Of a stretch of DNA of 64,000 nucleotides, positions 21,860-33,257 are shown in pieces. Every line of letters begins with the position of its first letter. Position 1 is the first letter of the stretch. The stretch is from Cryptomeria japonica (taxonomy: Eukaryota > Streptophyta > Pinopsida > Cupressales > Cupressaceae), in the NCBI RefSeq assembly GCF_030272615.1, contig NC_081413.1, positions 551,951,136 through 552,015,135 on the forward strand, written 5' to 3'. Both the position numbers and the translations under genes were made by a program. A model generated the notes under the pieces. It made no database searches and had not been told where the DNA came from. It worked only from the letters and a program-made list of their open reading frames with translations.

Positions 21860-22490
21860 TATCTATAGACACCTAAAATTGTCCTTTAATAAAATAAATA
21901 TTTATTATTTATTTAATTATTTTATCATAATTTCATTTATTAATTAAATAAATATTTTCATTTATTTACTTAACTCACCAAGCCTCTTCTTTCTAATTTA
22001 AATAATTATTTATTATTTATTTAATCTCACCCTCTTCTCCTAAAATAAATAAATACTTATTTATTTAATTTAATCTGGCCCTTTCCTCTATTAATTAAAT
22101 AAATACTTTTAATTAATTAATTAATTCACTTACATTTTTCCTATTTAATCCTAGCCCTCCAACTTGTTCACATGCATCACAACCTAAAGTCGTACGCATG
22201 CATGACAAGCGTCAACCACATCTTTATTCACTTTATGTTTTCTCCAAAGTCAAATCACCTCTTAATCCCCTCCATTCATCTCTTCCTACCCTTCAATCCT
22301 ATTGAGTCTCTTTCACCTATGTGATCCTAGCTATTCACCTTTTTGACCTCTTAATCTAATCCTTTCATTCTTATGATGATCTCAATAAAAGAGGCTTCCT
22401 CCTCTCATTTTCTATAACACACATCTTGAGCATACCTACATTCTCTCAAAATTATTTTAGCTACTAATTGCTTTCTAATGCATCAGTAAG
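21860..22490 (+). repeat. AT-rich LTR fragment
   Basis: This begins near TAGACACCTAAAATTG and continues with long AAATAAATATTTATT runs, then 'CTCAATAAAAGAGGC'. It resembles, in layout and partly in sequence, the AT-rich LTR family at 54986-56434. It stops about 20 bases before the gag remnant of the next element. Boundaries are uncertain. Confidence 0.4.
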
Positions 22491-22499
22491 AAAAGGAAA

Positions 22500-23472
22500 G
22501 CATGTCTATCATAACCATGTTCATATAGATCAAGTCATCATGGAAGTGGTAATGAAGAAGTGGATGATGAACATAACCTGATGGAAATTGAGGCTTTAAT
22601 GGCAAAGAAACTTCCTAGAGGCACTAGTAAGTACAAAATAAGAATGCTACTTGCATTTGCAACATTCAAAGGATTCAAGGTATACCAAATGGATTTCAAG
22701 TCTGCATTTTTTAATGGAATTCTAGATGAAGAGGTTTACATTGAACAACTGGATGGGTTTGCATTGACTGAAGACAAAAACATGGTGTGCAAACTTCATA
22801 AATCTTTATATGGATTAAAGAAAGCTCCAAGGGCATGGTATGAGAGACTCCATTCACACATGATAAAGATTGGATTTTAAAGAACCAATGAGGACAACAA
22901 CATTTACTTGAAGATAGAAGGAGGCAAGTTATTGATTGCAGAAGTGTTTGTAGATGATATCATATTTGGAGGAGATGACGACATGAGTGTAACTTTTGCA
23001 TAAGAAATGAAAAAGAATTTTGAAATGTCTTTGATAGGTGAAATCAAATTTATCATTGGTTTGCAGGTCCAACAGATGGAAGGAGGAATGTTTATCAACC
23101 AGTCTAGATATGTAAAGGAGGTATTGAAAACCTTCGGAATGGAAGACTCTAAACCGGTTGGAAACCCTATTGTTACTAGTTGTAGATTAAATCCAAGGAA
23201 GATGATTTAGATCTAGTGGATGAAATTGAGTATAGATCAATGATTGCTAAACCACACTATGTTGTTCATAGCAGACCGGACACTGTTCATGTAGTTGGTA
23301 TAGTGGCTAGATTTTAGAAAAGTCCTAAAGAGATTCATATGGTAGCATTGAAGAGAATTTTCAGGTATCTTAGAGGAACTATTGATTATGGATTATGGTA
23401 TCCATACAAAGGAAACTTCTCTTTGAAGGTGTTCACAAATGTTGATTGGGCAGGTAATGTAGATGACCAAAA
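22500..23472 (+). pseudogene. Copia gag-RT deletion fusion and RNase H start
   Basis: The first about 25 codons ('DDEHNLMEIEALMAKKLPRGTSKYK') match the gag segment just before the zinc knuckle. They are followed without a break by RT ('RMLLAFATFKGFKVYQMDFKSAF', split here for length), so over 2 kb between them has been lost. RT continues with 'LYGLKKAPRAWYERL' and the catalytic 'FVDDIIFGG', then 'MSLIGEIKFIIGLQVQQ'. TAA at 22879 and TAA at 23001 interrupt it, and another stop is at 23209. RNase H then begins ('FTNVDWAGNVDD') and is cut by the solo LTR. Confidence 0.8.
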
Positions 23473-24959
23473 TGTTGGCATATTGACATAACTGATGATG
23501 AGATGTGTTGATGACCGGTAATGTTGATGTGAAGATTGTTGACTTGATGATGTTGAGATGATTAGTTATTTGGGTTGTCATTGATAAAAACTATGTTTGT
23601 CTATATTTGTTTAAGTCATCCAAGTCATCAAGGTCTACCGATAAGGCCTAATCAGTAATCGATTGAGTTGGACAACATAACTGTTAAGTTGATAGTGAAT
23701 CGGTGAGCAGGAACTGGAATAGAGAAGGAGATGATTGCGGTAGAGATCAGTGTTGATTCAGGTGTTGCGGTTTGGAACATATGTTTATGACATTATAATG
23801 AGTCTGTGATAGGAACTACATCAATTTTTAAGAAATGAAGATCATGTTTGTAATTTTATGTTGTATATTCTATGTAGGGTTTGAGAACCAATAACAAGAT
23901 CTTTAACTGGTAATATGTTTTGGTTTGGCAGTGGATTTCATCATGTTCATAACTTTGTGTTGATGTGTCAAAATCCATGTGAAAGGATAAGATGTTGTTC
24001 TGAGTGCGAACAAGGAGCAAATGTCTTGGGAAACAATGAAATGCCTAGAAGAATGCGTTAAGGGTTTGATAGCTTATCAGATCGATGTGCAGTGACGTGT
24101 TATGATCATTCAATGGTTGTAATTGTCTTGCAATTTGTTATAATGATTTGTATGATGATTTGTAATGATTTGATATGATCTATGATGTAAATTCATTGTA
24201 TGTTAGGTTTATTCAACCGACAAAGTTGTAAAGTATATTTAGGTCAAGTTTGACTAGGTTTATTGTGTCGGTGGTCAGAGAAAGAAGAGTGTAGCCGAAC
24301 TAGTTTGAGGTGTCTGCAAGAGTGAATCAGACTAGAGCTAAAAAGGATCTATACAAGCAAGCAGAGTGTTGAATCCAGATCATTTATCTATTGTTTCCTA
24401 ACAGTTACAACAGGTTTAAAATCCCCTAATTAGGTAGCTCCTAACAGGCCCGATTGTGTAAATCCCTTCACCAGGTGGCTCATTAATTTGGGTTTAAATC
24501 CTTTAGCAAGATTACTCCTAATAAGGTAAAGCTCCTAACAGAGCTGAGGTTGAAATCCCTTCATGGGGTGACTACTAACAGGGTCTGGTCTTAACCGGGC
24601 ATTGTTGTAAAGCTCCTAACCAAGCGAGGCCTTTCATAGGATGTATTTTGAAAGAGTGCATATTTTTGTGGGTACCAATTCCCATCGTGGTTTTTCCCAT
24701 TTGGGTTTCCATGTAAAAAATATCAGTGTTCATATGGTAGTTGATTTGATTATATGTATTATCTTTTCATTGCACGCATATTGTTGAACACATGAATGAT
24801 CAGTTTGATAAATTTGTTTTAAGTGTTTAATTGAGTGGTTACTGGTACTGGTATTGGAGTGTTTTTGGAGAAGTTTTTGTAGATTGTTGAAAGATTTCAG
24901 TTTACTATTATTATTGATTCAACCCCCCTCTTAGTAATAATCAGATCCTCTAAATAACA
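23473..24959 (+). repeat. Solo LTR inserted in RNase H
   Basis: The LTR begins TGTTGGCATATTGAC and ends CTAAATAACA (1,487 bases). It is flanked by CAAAA (23468-23472) and CAGAA (24960-24964), a 5-bp target duplication with one later change. Removing it restores the RNase H frame (…VDD-QKR-TTGG…). Its end TTAGTAATAATCAGATCC and several inner stretches match the host element's own 3' LTR, so they are one family. Only one LTR and no internal sequence remain, as expected after LTR-LTR recombination. Confidence 0.9.
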
Positions 24960-25394
24960 CAGAAGAGAACAACCGGTGGTGCATTCTTTCTAGGAGGAAG
25001 ACTAGTATCCTGGACTAGTAAGAAACTAAGTTACATTTCTCAGTCTACAACAGAAGTAGAGTATGTGGATACATCTATGAACTGTACTCAAGCAATATGG
25101 ATGAGACATGTATTAGAAGGGTTCAAGGAGAATATGACATAATTGGTGGTCATATATTATGATAATACAAGTGCAATAAACATTTCAAAGAATCTTGTAT
25201 TGCATGCTAGAACAAAGCATATTGAACTAAAGTATCATTATCTGAGAGAAAGAGTGCAGGAAAAGAAAGTCGAGATGGATCATGTGTCAAACAAGGAGAG
25301 ATTGGCTGACATCTTTACTAAGCCATTGCGTAAAGCAACCTTTGAGTATCTCAAAGGCAAGATAGGGGTTATACCCCTACAAAAGGTCAACTAA
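24960..25394 (+). pseudogene. Copia RNase H, C-terminal part
   Basis: The frame reads 'TTGGAFFLGGRLVSWTSKK', 'QSTTEVEYVDTSMNCTQ', then after a TAA near 25140 'YYDNTSAINISKNLV', 'ARTKHIELKYHYLRE' and 'LADIFTKPLRKATFEYLKG'. These are the standard RNase H and C-terminal motifs of copia Pol. The end at 25394 is the natural polyprotein stop. Confidence 0.88.
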
Positions 25395-25694
25395 GATGTT
25401 GTTGCAACATCAATCTAGTGGACTAATTGAATATCTTTCACTGTGGATTGATGAGAAAAGGGTTACTCCTCAAGGGAAGAAACAAAGATGAAGAAAACAA
25501 TAGCAGCAGAAGATGAATTTGACACTTTGCACCTTTGGCATTGTTGTCAAAGGGGGAGAAGAAAAGTAAAAGGGGAGAAGAACAATGAAGAGCATAAAAA
25601 GAAGAATTGATGAAGGGATAAGAACAAGTTAAACAGAATAGAAGAAGAAAAGAACAATACAACATGGTGAGCTTTTGGTATTGCCATCAATGTC

Positions 25695-25706
25695 AAAGGG
25701 GGAGGT
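25695..25706 (+). promoter_or_regulatory. Polypurine tract
   Basis: AAAGGGGGAGG directly precedes the 3' LTR start at 25707. The nearby stretch 25550-25585 has similar GGGGAGAAG runs. Confidence 0.75.
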
Positions 25707-27079
25707 TGTTGGCATAATTGATGGAGATGATGATGAGATGAGAAGATGACCGGTAAAGTTGATATGATTAGGTATATGTTGTCAATGATGTCAACTAGTT
25801 TTACCGGATGCAAAACTAGCAGAAGAGAGAAGGAGAAGCTAAATCATGCATTGCAGTTAGAAGTGATGGTTGTGGTTGAGATACATGACTTTGAAAATCT
25901 ATGTTGATTCAGGTGTTGTGGCTCAGAATATATGTTTATAACATTGGCATGAGTCTGTGATTGAAATCGCATCAAGTTTGGTGAATTGGAAAGCCCATTT
26001 ATAATTGACTGTTATGAAATCTATGAAGAAGAATGAATACCGATATCAGATCTTTAACCGGTAATGATTTAAGGTTTGGGGGTGGATCTTATCATGATCA
26101 TAACTTAGTGATGACATGACATAATCCATGTGTAATTATAAGATGGTATTTGAGTGCATACAAGGATAAGATTTCTTGGGAAACAACAAAATCCTTAGAA
26201 GAATGATACAAGGGTTTGATTGCTTATCAAATCTTTGTGCAATGATCATTCAATGACTAAAATAATCTAGAAATTGTTTGTAATGTATTTTGGCGGAGTG
26301 TTATGTCACGCTAAATGTAAATTCATTGTATGTTGTTGATGTAATTAGGGTTTGTAGCTGCCCTAACTGAAAAGTGTATTTTGGGCTAGTTGGAGAATAT
26401 TTTTTGTGTCAGTGGTTTGAGAAGAAGGTATTGTCGAACCAGTTTGAAGTGTCTACATGTGTGTAGTAGAGTTGTGCTGAAAAGGATCTATACTAGCAAG
26501 TAAGGAAGTGTTGTAATCAGATCATTTGCCCTTTTGTTCCCTAACAGTTACAACTGTTTAAAATCCCTTATTCAGGTACATCCTAAAAGGTCTGATATTG
26601 TAAATTCCTTCACCAGGAGGCTCATTAACTTGAGTTTGAAATCCTCTAACAAGGTTACTCTTAATAGGGTAGAGCTCCTAACAGGGCTGAGGCAAAATCC
26701 CTTGAACGGGTGACTCCTAACAGGATCTGCTCTTAATTATTCGGGCATATTGTAAACTCTTAATCGGGCTAGGCCTTTAACTGGGCACATTCCAAAAGAG
26801 TGCAAATACATATTATGGGTGCTAATTCCAATTGTGGTTTTCCGAGTTGGGTTTCCATGTCAAAAGTCTCTATGTTCATGTGGTGGATGCATTGTTGATT
26901 TGTGCATTTTATATCTTTACTTTGTTTGCATATTGATGAACACTCTAGTGAATGGTTTGTTAAATTAGTTTAGAAGATTGTTTGAGTAGTTACCAGTGTA
27001 TAGTTTTGTGAAGTGCTGCAAATTTGTGTTATTACTAATTCACCCCCCTCTTAGTAATAACCAGATCCTCATAATAACA
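25707..27079 (+). repeat. 3' LTR of the deleted copia element
   Basis: It begins TGTTGGCATAATTGATG after the polypurine tract and ends TCATAATAACA. It carries many phrases shared with the solo LTR at 23473-24959, such as GATTCAGGTGTTG and CACCCCCCTCTTAGTAATAA. No 5' partner is in place. Confidence 0.85.
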
Positions 27080-27436
27080 CTTTCAAAGTATTTGTCTTCT
27101 CTTTCAACGTATTTGGTAGTCTATTAATGAATTTTTTGAGGTTGAATATTTAGTAAGGTTTTGAATCTTTTGATATTTTTTTTGTATATTTTGGCATATC
27201 TGTAGTATGTACCAACGTATTTGGTAGTTTGTTGAGGCATATTTGTAGATAAGGGTTTTTACAGGTTTTAGATCTTTTTTACATATTTATAGTTTTTGTC
27301 CACATTTTTGTCAGTCTCTATCCACATATTTGTCTATCTATTGTCATGTTTTTGTTTCAGTTTTGTATTTTTTTAGTTTTGATTTATCTTTAGCTAACCC
27401 TTGTTGGTACTAACAAAGTGGTGTGGCTTGTTTCTG
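27080..27436. other. Gene-free flank of the Tat array
   Basis: T-rich sequence with loose repeats of 'CATATTTGT' and 'ATTTGGTAGT'. Similar wording recurs near 45150-45250 on the far side of the array, so both may be parts of one older repeat. No gene is present. Confidence 0.4.
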
Positions 27437-29083
27437 TGTAGGGGAAAAAGTGAGACTAGGTTAACATGCCCTAATCCTACCTTTTGACACACATTACGGA
27501 ATACGAAAGAGCCTAGAGATATCGCACAATTGGCTACTTCTTTTTGTGAAAGAGAGAACCACGGGATATCTATTAGGATTTCTATTCCCTTGTTGAAATT
27601 GTAAGATCAAGTAATGCAAGTTCAAACCCTAATCCCAAAATGCAAGTATGAACTAATAACAAGATTGCAGAATTGAGATTAAACAATGAACAGTTGTAAA
27701 TACAAGGATGAAATAAGAATGCAGATGTGTACCCGGAGTCAAAATCGGACTGAAAATGTTCGGGACAGGAGCGCGGGCGCCACTGTCCTGAAAACTGCAC
27801 CGGAAACTGTCATTCTGCACTCTGAAACACTGTCGAAAAGCTGTCTGTCCGGAGGACCAGGGTGCCCAGCACCTCTGTCCCAGGGACCAAGGTGCCCAGC
27901 GCCCCTGTCCTGGAAGGACCAGGGTGCCCAGCACCCCTGTCCCAGTCTTCTGCTCTGCAATTTGATGCAGAGTACTGTCTCGACCTGTTCTCTCCGGATC
28001 TGTATCTTGCGGCGTCGTCCAATTCCCGAAACTTGCAATGATATCTGAAAAAGGGTGTATGGGCGGCTATATAGGGTTTTGCCTTAGTCAAACCCCCGCT
28101 TCAGTGATTTCCACCTCCACGAATAGCCAAGTTGTATTGTAAAATATATTGGGTGTGCAGACCTAGTGTGTGTGCAAGGTCCTAAAATGCAAGAAAGCAA
28201 ACTAGAGCAACCTAGAAAGTAAACCCTAATTGCTTGTAAATGATAATGTAAATTCTCTAAATCAAGATGCAAAGTAATCTAAAGCATGAATAAATGATGT
28301 ATTGAAGCTTATGCAAAGACATGAAAACAACATGAAATCATACCCAACCCTCAAGGGAGGAGTACAAGCCAATCTTCAGTCGGTAATCTCCTATTGTTCT
28401 TCAATGTCTTCCAAGCCCTAAGTGAAGGAATGAAATTGATAGATGCTTGATAGAAGGATGTTGAATGTTGTTGAAGTCTTCAAAGATCTTCTCTTTCGCT
28501 GCATATGAGGTTCCTGAAAACAAAAATCGAATCCTTTCAAATGAAGAAAGAGAGCTCTTATGTAGGAAACCCTAGATCGTAAATTCGTCTTTTGGCCGAC
28601 CTAGAGATTGAATATCCCGCCAATTTCTTGGGGTTAAGCTTTATTTTATGATTGGATCGTGCTCCCAAAATTTTGGGAAAAATGTCTAGGACCATGTGCA
28701 CTCCGGGCGCCACGGTCCCGACAACTTTTCACCAAATTTTCAGGGCCCTCTGCTATGATGATTTTAGAGAGAATCCCGAAGTTACAGGTGATTTCGAGAT
28801 GTTTTGACCTCGAAACCAAGCCCCCAAGTTTGAAATAGGACTTAATTAGGGTTTTTGATTGAGTGATGTATTGGAGGAATAAAATGCAAAGGACACGCTT
28901 TAGCGAAAGGGCCCAAATTTATGATGCAAAGGATGATGAAATAGGACCTTAGACCTAATTAATTTGATTAATTAAGTGCTAAAGGAGAAATGCAATGCAA
29001 AATGTAAAATGCACTAAGGCGGGTGCTAAACTAGGTGTGAAATTGTACCACCCTAGCAAGTGCGTACAATTTACGACGCTACA
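27437..29083 (-). repeat. LTR A (3' LTR of the Tat element)
   Basis: On the minus strand it starts TGTAGCGTCGTAAATTG at 29083 after the polypurine tract, and ends TTTTTCCCCTACA at 27437. A TATATA box is at 28068-28073. Three tandem GC-rich units of the 'GGACCAGGGTGCCCAGC' type lie at about 27850-27950, and a related palindromic module at about 28690-28720. The small tryptophan- and glycine-rich frames here are products of these repeats, not genes. Confidence 0.9.
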
Positions 29084-29101
29084 TTTAGCCCCCACTTTAG
29101 C
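29084..29101 (-). promoter_or_regulatory. Polypurine tract of the Tat element
   Basis: The minus strand reads GCTAAAGTGGGGGCTAAA immediately before the LTR start TGTAGC. The same 18 bases precede the 3' LTR of the gag-protease element at 63070-63087. Confidence 0.85.
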
Positions 29102-29665
29102 GGTCATATGAGTACTACGTGCATATGCAAGCTAAAGTACAGAAAAGTAAACATCATTTGAAAAAGGATATATCCATAAGTTGTCGGACGAAGCCCCCAG
29201 CGGTATCTGCAGTACACAGTTAGGAACCGCACCCTACAAAACACACGTTAGATCACAAAATCACCTAATGCTTACTAAGGAAAGTGATGAAATCTGTGAG
29301 TAGCTATATGCCCCCCCCTATTTCGACTTGCTTATTAGGGAGGTGAAACAGGGTAGCATGTTTACTTATGAAAAATTGTGTAAGAGAGGATTGATGAGGG
29401 ATGTTCACTAAATACGCTTCATCAGAGCACTTTTTGGAACATCCCGAGAGTAAGAGAAGGAAAATACGATTCCAACGCAACAAATGGCTTGAAAATCGCA
29501 TCTCTCAAACCCAAGTTATGATAAAATGAATGATAGAGGAAAATTAGGGTTTCAAAAGTGAAGATAAACAAATGAAAGTATATACTTTGAAAGTGACACT
29601 TACATTTGTCACTTTGTTGATTTCAGAATACTATTCAGTGCAGCGGAGCCCACATAGCCATCATC
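29102..29665. other. Spacer between antisense ORF and 3' LTR
   Basis: No gene was recognised. A run of nine C at about 29311-29319 (G-run on the element strand) could be a second polypurine tract. The spacer is nearly identical to 40220-40783 in the second unit. Confidence 0.6.
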
Positions 29666-31727
29666 ATGCCTTCACGATGACCGGAGCATCCCACGAGGAT
29701 TGAGATCCTGCGTCGGGCCGTGATCGACGACGAGCCACTGGACGAGGTGAGTTGACTGAACGTTTGACTTTTGATTTTTTCGCATTTTGACTTTTCTGTG
29801 ATCGTATGCGGGCCTTGAATGCTGACCGGGGTCCACCCAGGGCGCCATGGTCCCTGTGGGTGCCCTGGTCCCCTCAGGGCGCCATGGTCCCTGACAGGGG
29901 CGCCATGGTCCCTTCAGGGCGCCATGGTCCCCATCAAGGCACCATGGTCCCCAATCAGGGCTTGGCGAGGGGTTTCAGGGCTGGCATACGATGTTCGACA
30001 GTTTGCATTAGCGATTTTGATGATCAAGTACTGATTACGGTTATGTTTTTGTGTTGCAGGGTCTCCCATACATGAGAGAGCATACAGCGGGACATATTCT
30101 TTGCAGTTTGCGAGATCAGATTCCGCGACTGACTCAGGCAGAGAGGGACACACTATCGATTGTGGGATTGTGGTATGTGATCTTGATGCCAGCCATTCGG
30201 TTCCATCCTGTGATGCTGATGGCATTGATGGAGCGATGGGATCCTGACACATGCACATTTCATCCTCCAGTAGGAGAGCTGACGGTTACACTCGAGGATG
30301 TGTATCGTATACTTCGTCTTCCTATCAGAGGAGCGACTGTTACATACGCGACCGATCGGTCAGCGGAGGATCATCAGAGAGAGCAGGTGTATTGCATAGG
30401 GAGAGTCATGCTGAGCGAGACGAGAGGTCGCATCATGGTCAGCGGGCTCTTACATCTTACGGGGGAGGTACCCCTTCTAAGACGCCTTATGATCACCATC
30501 ATAGCACTAGCCGTCTGCCCTAATGGGTGAGGGACGCACATGCATGGGGGTCTCACATGGTGTATCAGAGTGATGGAGAGACACAGGAGAGTGTATGCTT
30601 GGGGTCAGAGTATGCTTGCACATCTCTATCACGACCTTGAGGAGTACGTATTTGGACAGGGTTGCACTTTGATGACATGCACACTTCTGTAGGTGTAGAT
30701 TTTAGAGCACTTCACATGCACCAGGCCCGTTGGCTTTCCGTTGAGTACAACAAGTGAGTGACCTAGGGTGTTTGCTTATCCACTTACCAGCGAGTGGAGA
30801 TTTGGAGATTTGTTATATTGGAGAGTGATTTTTGACAGACTGACAGCCGAGGTGACAGTGTGGAGACCTTACCTGCGGATGCACAGATGGGATGGTATGG
30901 AGAGACAGTTAGCATGCCTACAGAGGAACCACCTACTGTGGGGATGATATTCACACATCATAGTCCCTTTTTACTTCGACCGAGTACAGAGGCAGTTTGG
31001 GCTAGAGCAGTGTGTTCCAGCCGATGTGCCCATCTATACTCGACACTCACGGGTCCTTCCCAGACCTAGAGTAGTAGCGAGACCGACGATAGATGACATC
31101 AAGACTACAGACTTAGAGGGATCTTATCAGGATGTAGTCACTAATTATTCTACAGAGCTTGGAGCACAATGCAAGTATGTCTCATGGTTTATGAGATCAT
31201 ATCCAGGTCCTATCTTTCCACCAGGTCATCCGACAGGCTATCTAGGCCCATGGAGACATGGAGACCAAGACGAGGACCAAGGATCCAGGTCAAAGGAGCC
31301 AGAGGAGGGAGAGGGTCATGAGGAGGAGGTAGATCCTGATCCACCTACAGGCAATCAGCCCAGTGCCGAGGAGGAGGAGGACACAGATAGAGAGGTGGAT
31401 GAGGAGGATGCAGGTGAGGATGCGGATGAGGACAAGGATGAGGATGATGAGGAGGACGACAAGGAGGAGGATAGGGATGATGAGGAGGAGTCGGATGCAG
31501 CTCCCCACCTTTCAGGAGACGATACCATAGCTCTGGATCCTCCTCTTATTCCCCAACAAGGGGAACATGAGGTGATACAGAGACCTGTTCCTAGTACCAT
31601 CCATCCTACACCCATCATGCACAGATTATTCGAGCGAGGGGAGCCTAGCGGTTCCCAGGCACAGATGCTACCATATCACGATCCCTACTGGCGTGAGGGA
31701 GATCCAGGTATAGTAGGTTTATATTAA
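29666..31727 (+). pseudogene. Antisense PMD-like ORF of the Tat element, copy A
   Basis: The gene runs opposite to pol. Exon 1 (29666-29746, 27 codons, with a TGA at 29678) ends GACGAG|GTGAGT. The intron is 29747-30059, ending TGTTGCAG, and exon 2 continues in phase 0. Exon 2 shows plant-mobile-domain (PMD, aminotransferase-like) hallmarks: 'MERWDPDTCTFHPPVGELT', 'LEDVYRILRLPI' and, after a shared TGA, 'FDRVQRQFGLEQCVP'. The C-terminus is strongly acidic (Glu/Asp runs coded by GAGGAG repeats at about 31370-31500). Copy A has extra stops near 30528, 30690 and 30751. PMD ORFs antisense in Tat elements are known; their role is not. Confidence 0.75.
29841..29955 (+). repeat. GC-rich tandem module in the antisense-ORF intron, six copies
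   Basis: About six copies of a 19-20-base unit with core GCGCCATGGTCCC are present, some written GTGCCCTGGTCCC or GCACCATGGTCCC. The matching intron of copy B (about 40959-41015) has only three. The core is close to a palindrome (GGACC…GGTCC). Confidence 0.85.
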
Positions 31728-32795
31728 TTGATTAATGTTTTGACGATACAGAATGGTATTAACAAAAATCTGTTCTACTGCTACAGCTAATGTGCAGAAG
31801 TGGCGTTCCCTGATTCAGCAGGCAGTGACAGACATTTCCATGATAGCATAGATCCCCAGTTCCTCACAGATTGCCTATAGGCCTCAGGGGAACGCGGGTC
31901 AGCATGAGGACCTGTTTTCCCCATTCCAAGTACAGGTAGACATATGGAGGGAGAGAGAGAGAGTCCTATCAGAGGACCTCCAGTGGGCGTGACGAGATCT
32001 AGCAGCAGCTCAGGCTGAGGCTACCACCTATCGCGCGATCCTTATGGATAGGGATCGTAGGAGTTCCTCTCGGAGTCAGTCACGGTTTGTATCACGCTAC
32101 ACACCCATGGGTCCCCCTTCACGGCCAGATCAGGAGGGAGCATCATGTCGACACTCTCCAGCCACTAGCCCTAGGGATAGGAGATGATTTTATGATGTAA
32201 AAGAGAGGTCACATTTTGGATAGACAGTGACCTATATTTGTATACGATCCACACATATATATATATATGTATATATACATGCTTCTCTTTTGTCTCAAAT
32301 GTGTTATCTTTAATGCTTAAAACAATGTATATTTTGTTTTGATTAAATCTAATACATTTGGTAAATGTACATGTATGTTCAGAATTTAATTTCCATGTGA
32401 TTGATTTCTCAATGCTCCATGATTAAATTGATACATGTGTGACTTAATTAAATATTTAATCAAGTACTACATTGATGATAAGGAAGAAATATGCATTAAG
32501 TCTAAGAATCATATAACTAATGTGATCTAATTTTGAACTTAAACACAACATGATACGATTCTACTTAACACATAACAACACTGTATAATATGCTAGCATA
32601 ACGGAAATGTAAATCTTTTACAATTTACATAAATGAATTCAAGACAAACTATAAAGTAAAGAGACGCGCTTGTCAGGAACAAAGCAATATAGATTAAACA
32701 ACATAACATTTAATTCTATTTTGCTTTAATTAAGAGATACTAACATATTATCCAATGTTGAAGAATTGAAAAGAAGATAGATGAGGAACGAAGAA
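31728..32795. other. Region between antisense ORF and pol end
   Basis: At about 31780-32187 the plus strand still shows weak coding character after an apparent intron ('VQKWRSLIQQAVTDISMIA' then arginine/serine-rich sequence, with stops). It may be a last exon of the PMD gene. From 32190 on it is AT-rich, with a TATATATATATG microsatellite at about 32253-32280. There is no other gene. Confidence 0.45.
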
Positions 32796-33257
32796 TTAAG
32801 CATAATATCTACACAAGTGCATAGCATTGATAGGTTCTTTAAGAGGCGTACCATCTACATCTGCTATTTTGTAAGAACCTGATCCATAATCCTCAATAAC
32901 GATATATGGTCCAAGCCAATTAGGACTAAATTTTCCCTTTTCTGCAGGTAAGGCATTCACATTGCGCTGATTCTCATAAAGGACTAAGTCACCTACTGAG
33001 AAGGAACGTTGAATGACCTTATCATTATAGCTTCGTTGTAGGGTTTTGTGATATGCTTGAATATGCTCAAGAGCGTTTATACGTTGTTCATCAAGCATCT
33101 CAAGCTGTTGAAGTCGTTGTTCTCTATAAGAGTCATCATCTACTATACCTTTGAGAGAAACCCTAAGTGATGGAATCTCTAACTCTAAAGGCATAATAGC
33201 GTCAGCACCATAAACAAGATTATAAGGAGTAGTTCCCGTAGCAATTTGTACACTCGT
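32796..33257 (-). pseudogene. pol: Tat integrase C-terminal part
   Basis: This continues the pol frame after a TGA at about 33258 (from 'ALWAY' + stop where Arg is expected). It carries 'TTPYNLVYGADAIMPLELEIPS' (split here), 'SFSVGDLVLYEN' and the GPY/F-type motif 'WLGPYIVIEDYG', and ends at its natural stop after 'MHLCRYYA'. No chromodomain follows, as is usual for Tat elements. Confidence 0.88.

Larger units (their letters stand above)
22491..27079 (+). mobile_element. Ty1/copia element with large internal deletion, hosting a solo LTR
   Basis: The remains are a short gag piece fused to RT, the end of RT, RNase H, a polypurine tract and a 3' LTR. The 5' LTR, most of gag, protease, integrase and the first half of RT are gone. 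A solo LTR of a related type (23473-24959) sits in the RNase H region. The frames contain stops (22879, 23001, 23209 and near 25140), so the element is dead. Confidence 0.85.

Noticed and set aside
27582-28091. Overlapping Trp/Gly/Pro-rich frames on both strands in LTR A, and their twins in LTR B (38689-39156)
   Set aside because: They are translations of the GC-rich tandem units. Every frame and both strands give frames there, and none resembles a known protein.
31290-31618. Ser- and Leu/Ile-rich minus frames opposite the acidic region
   Set aside because: Mirror translations of the GAGGAG repeat that codes the acidic tail on the plus strand.
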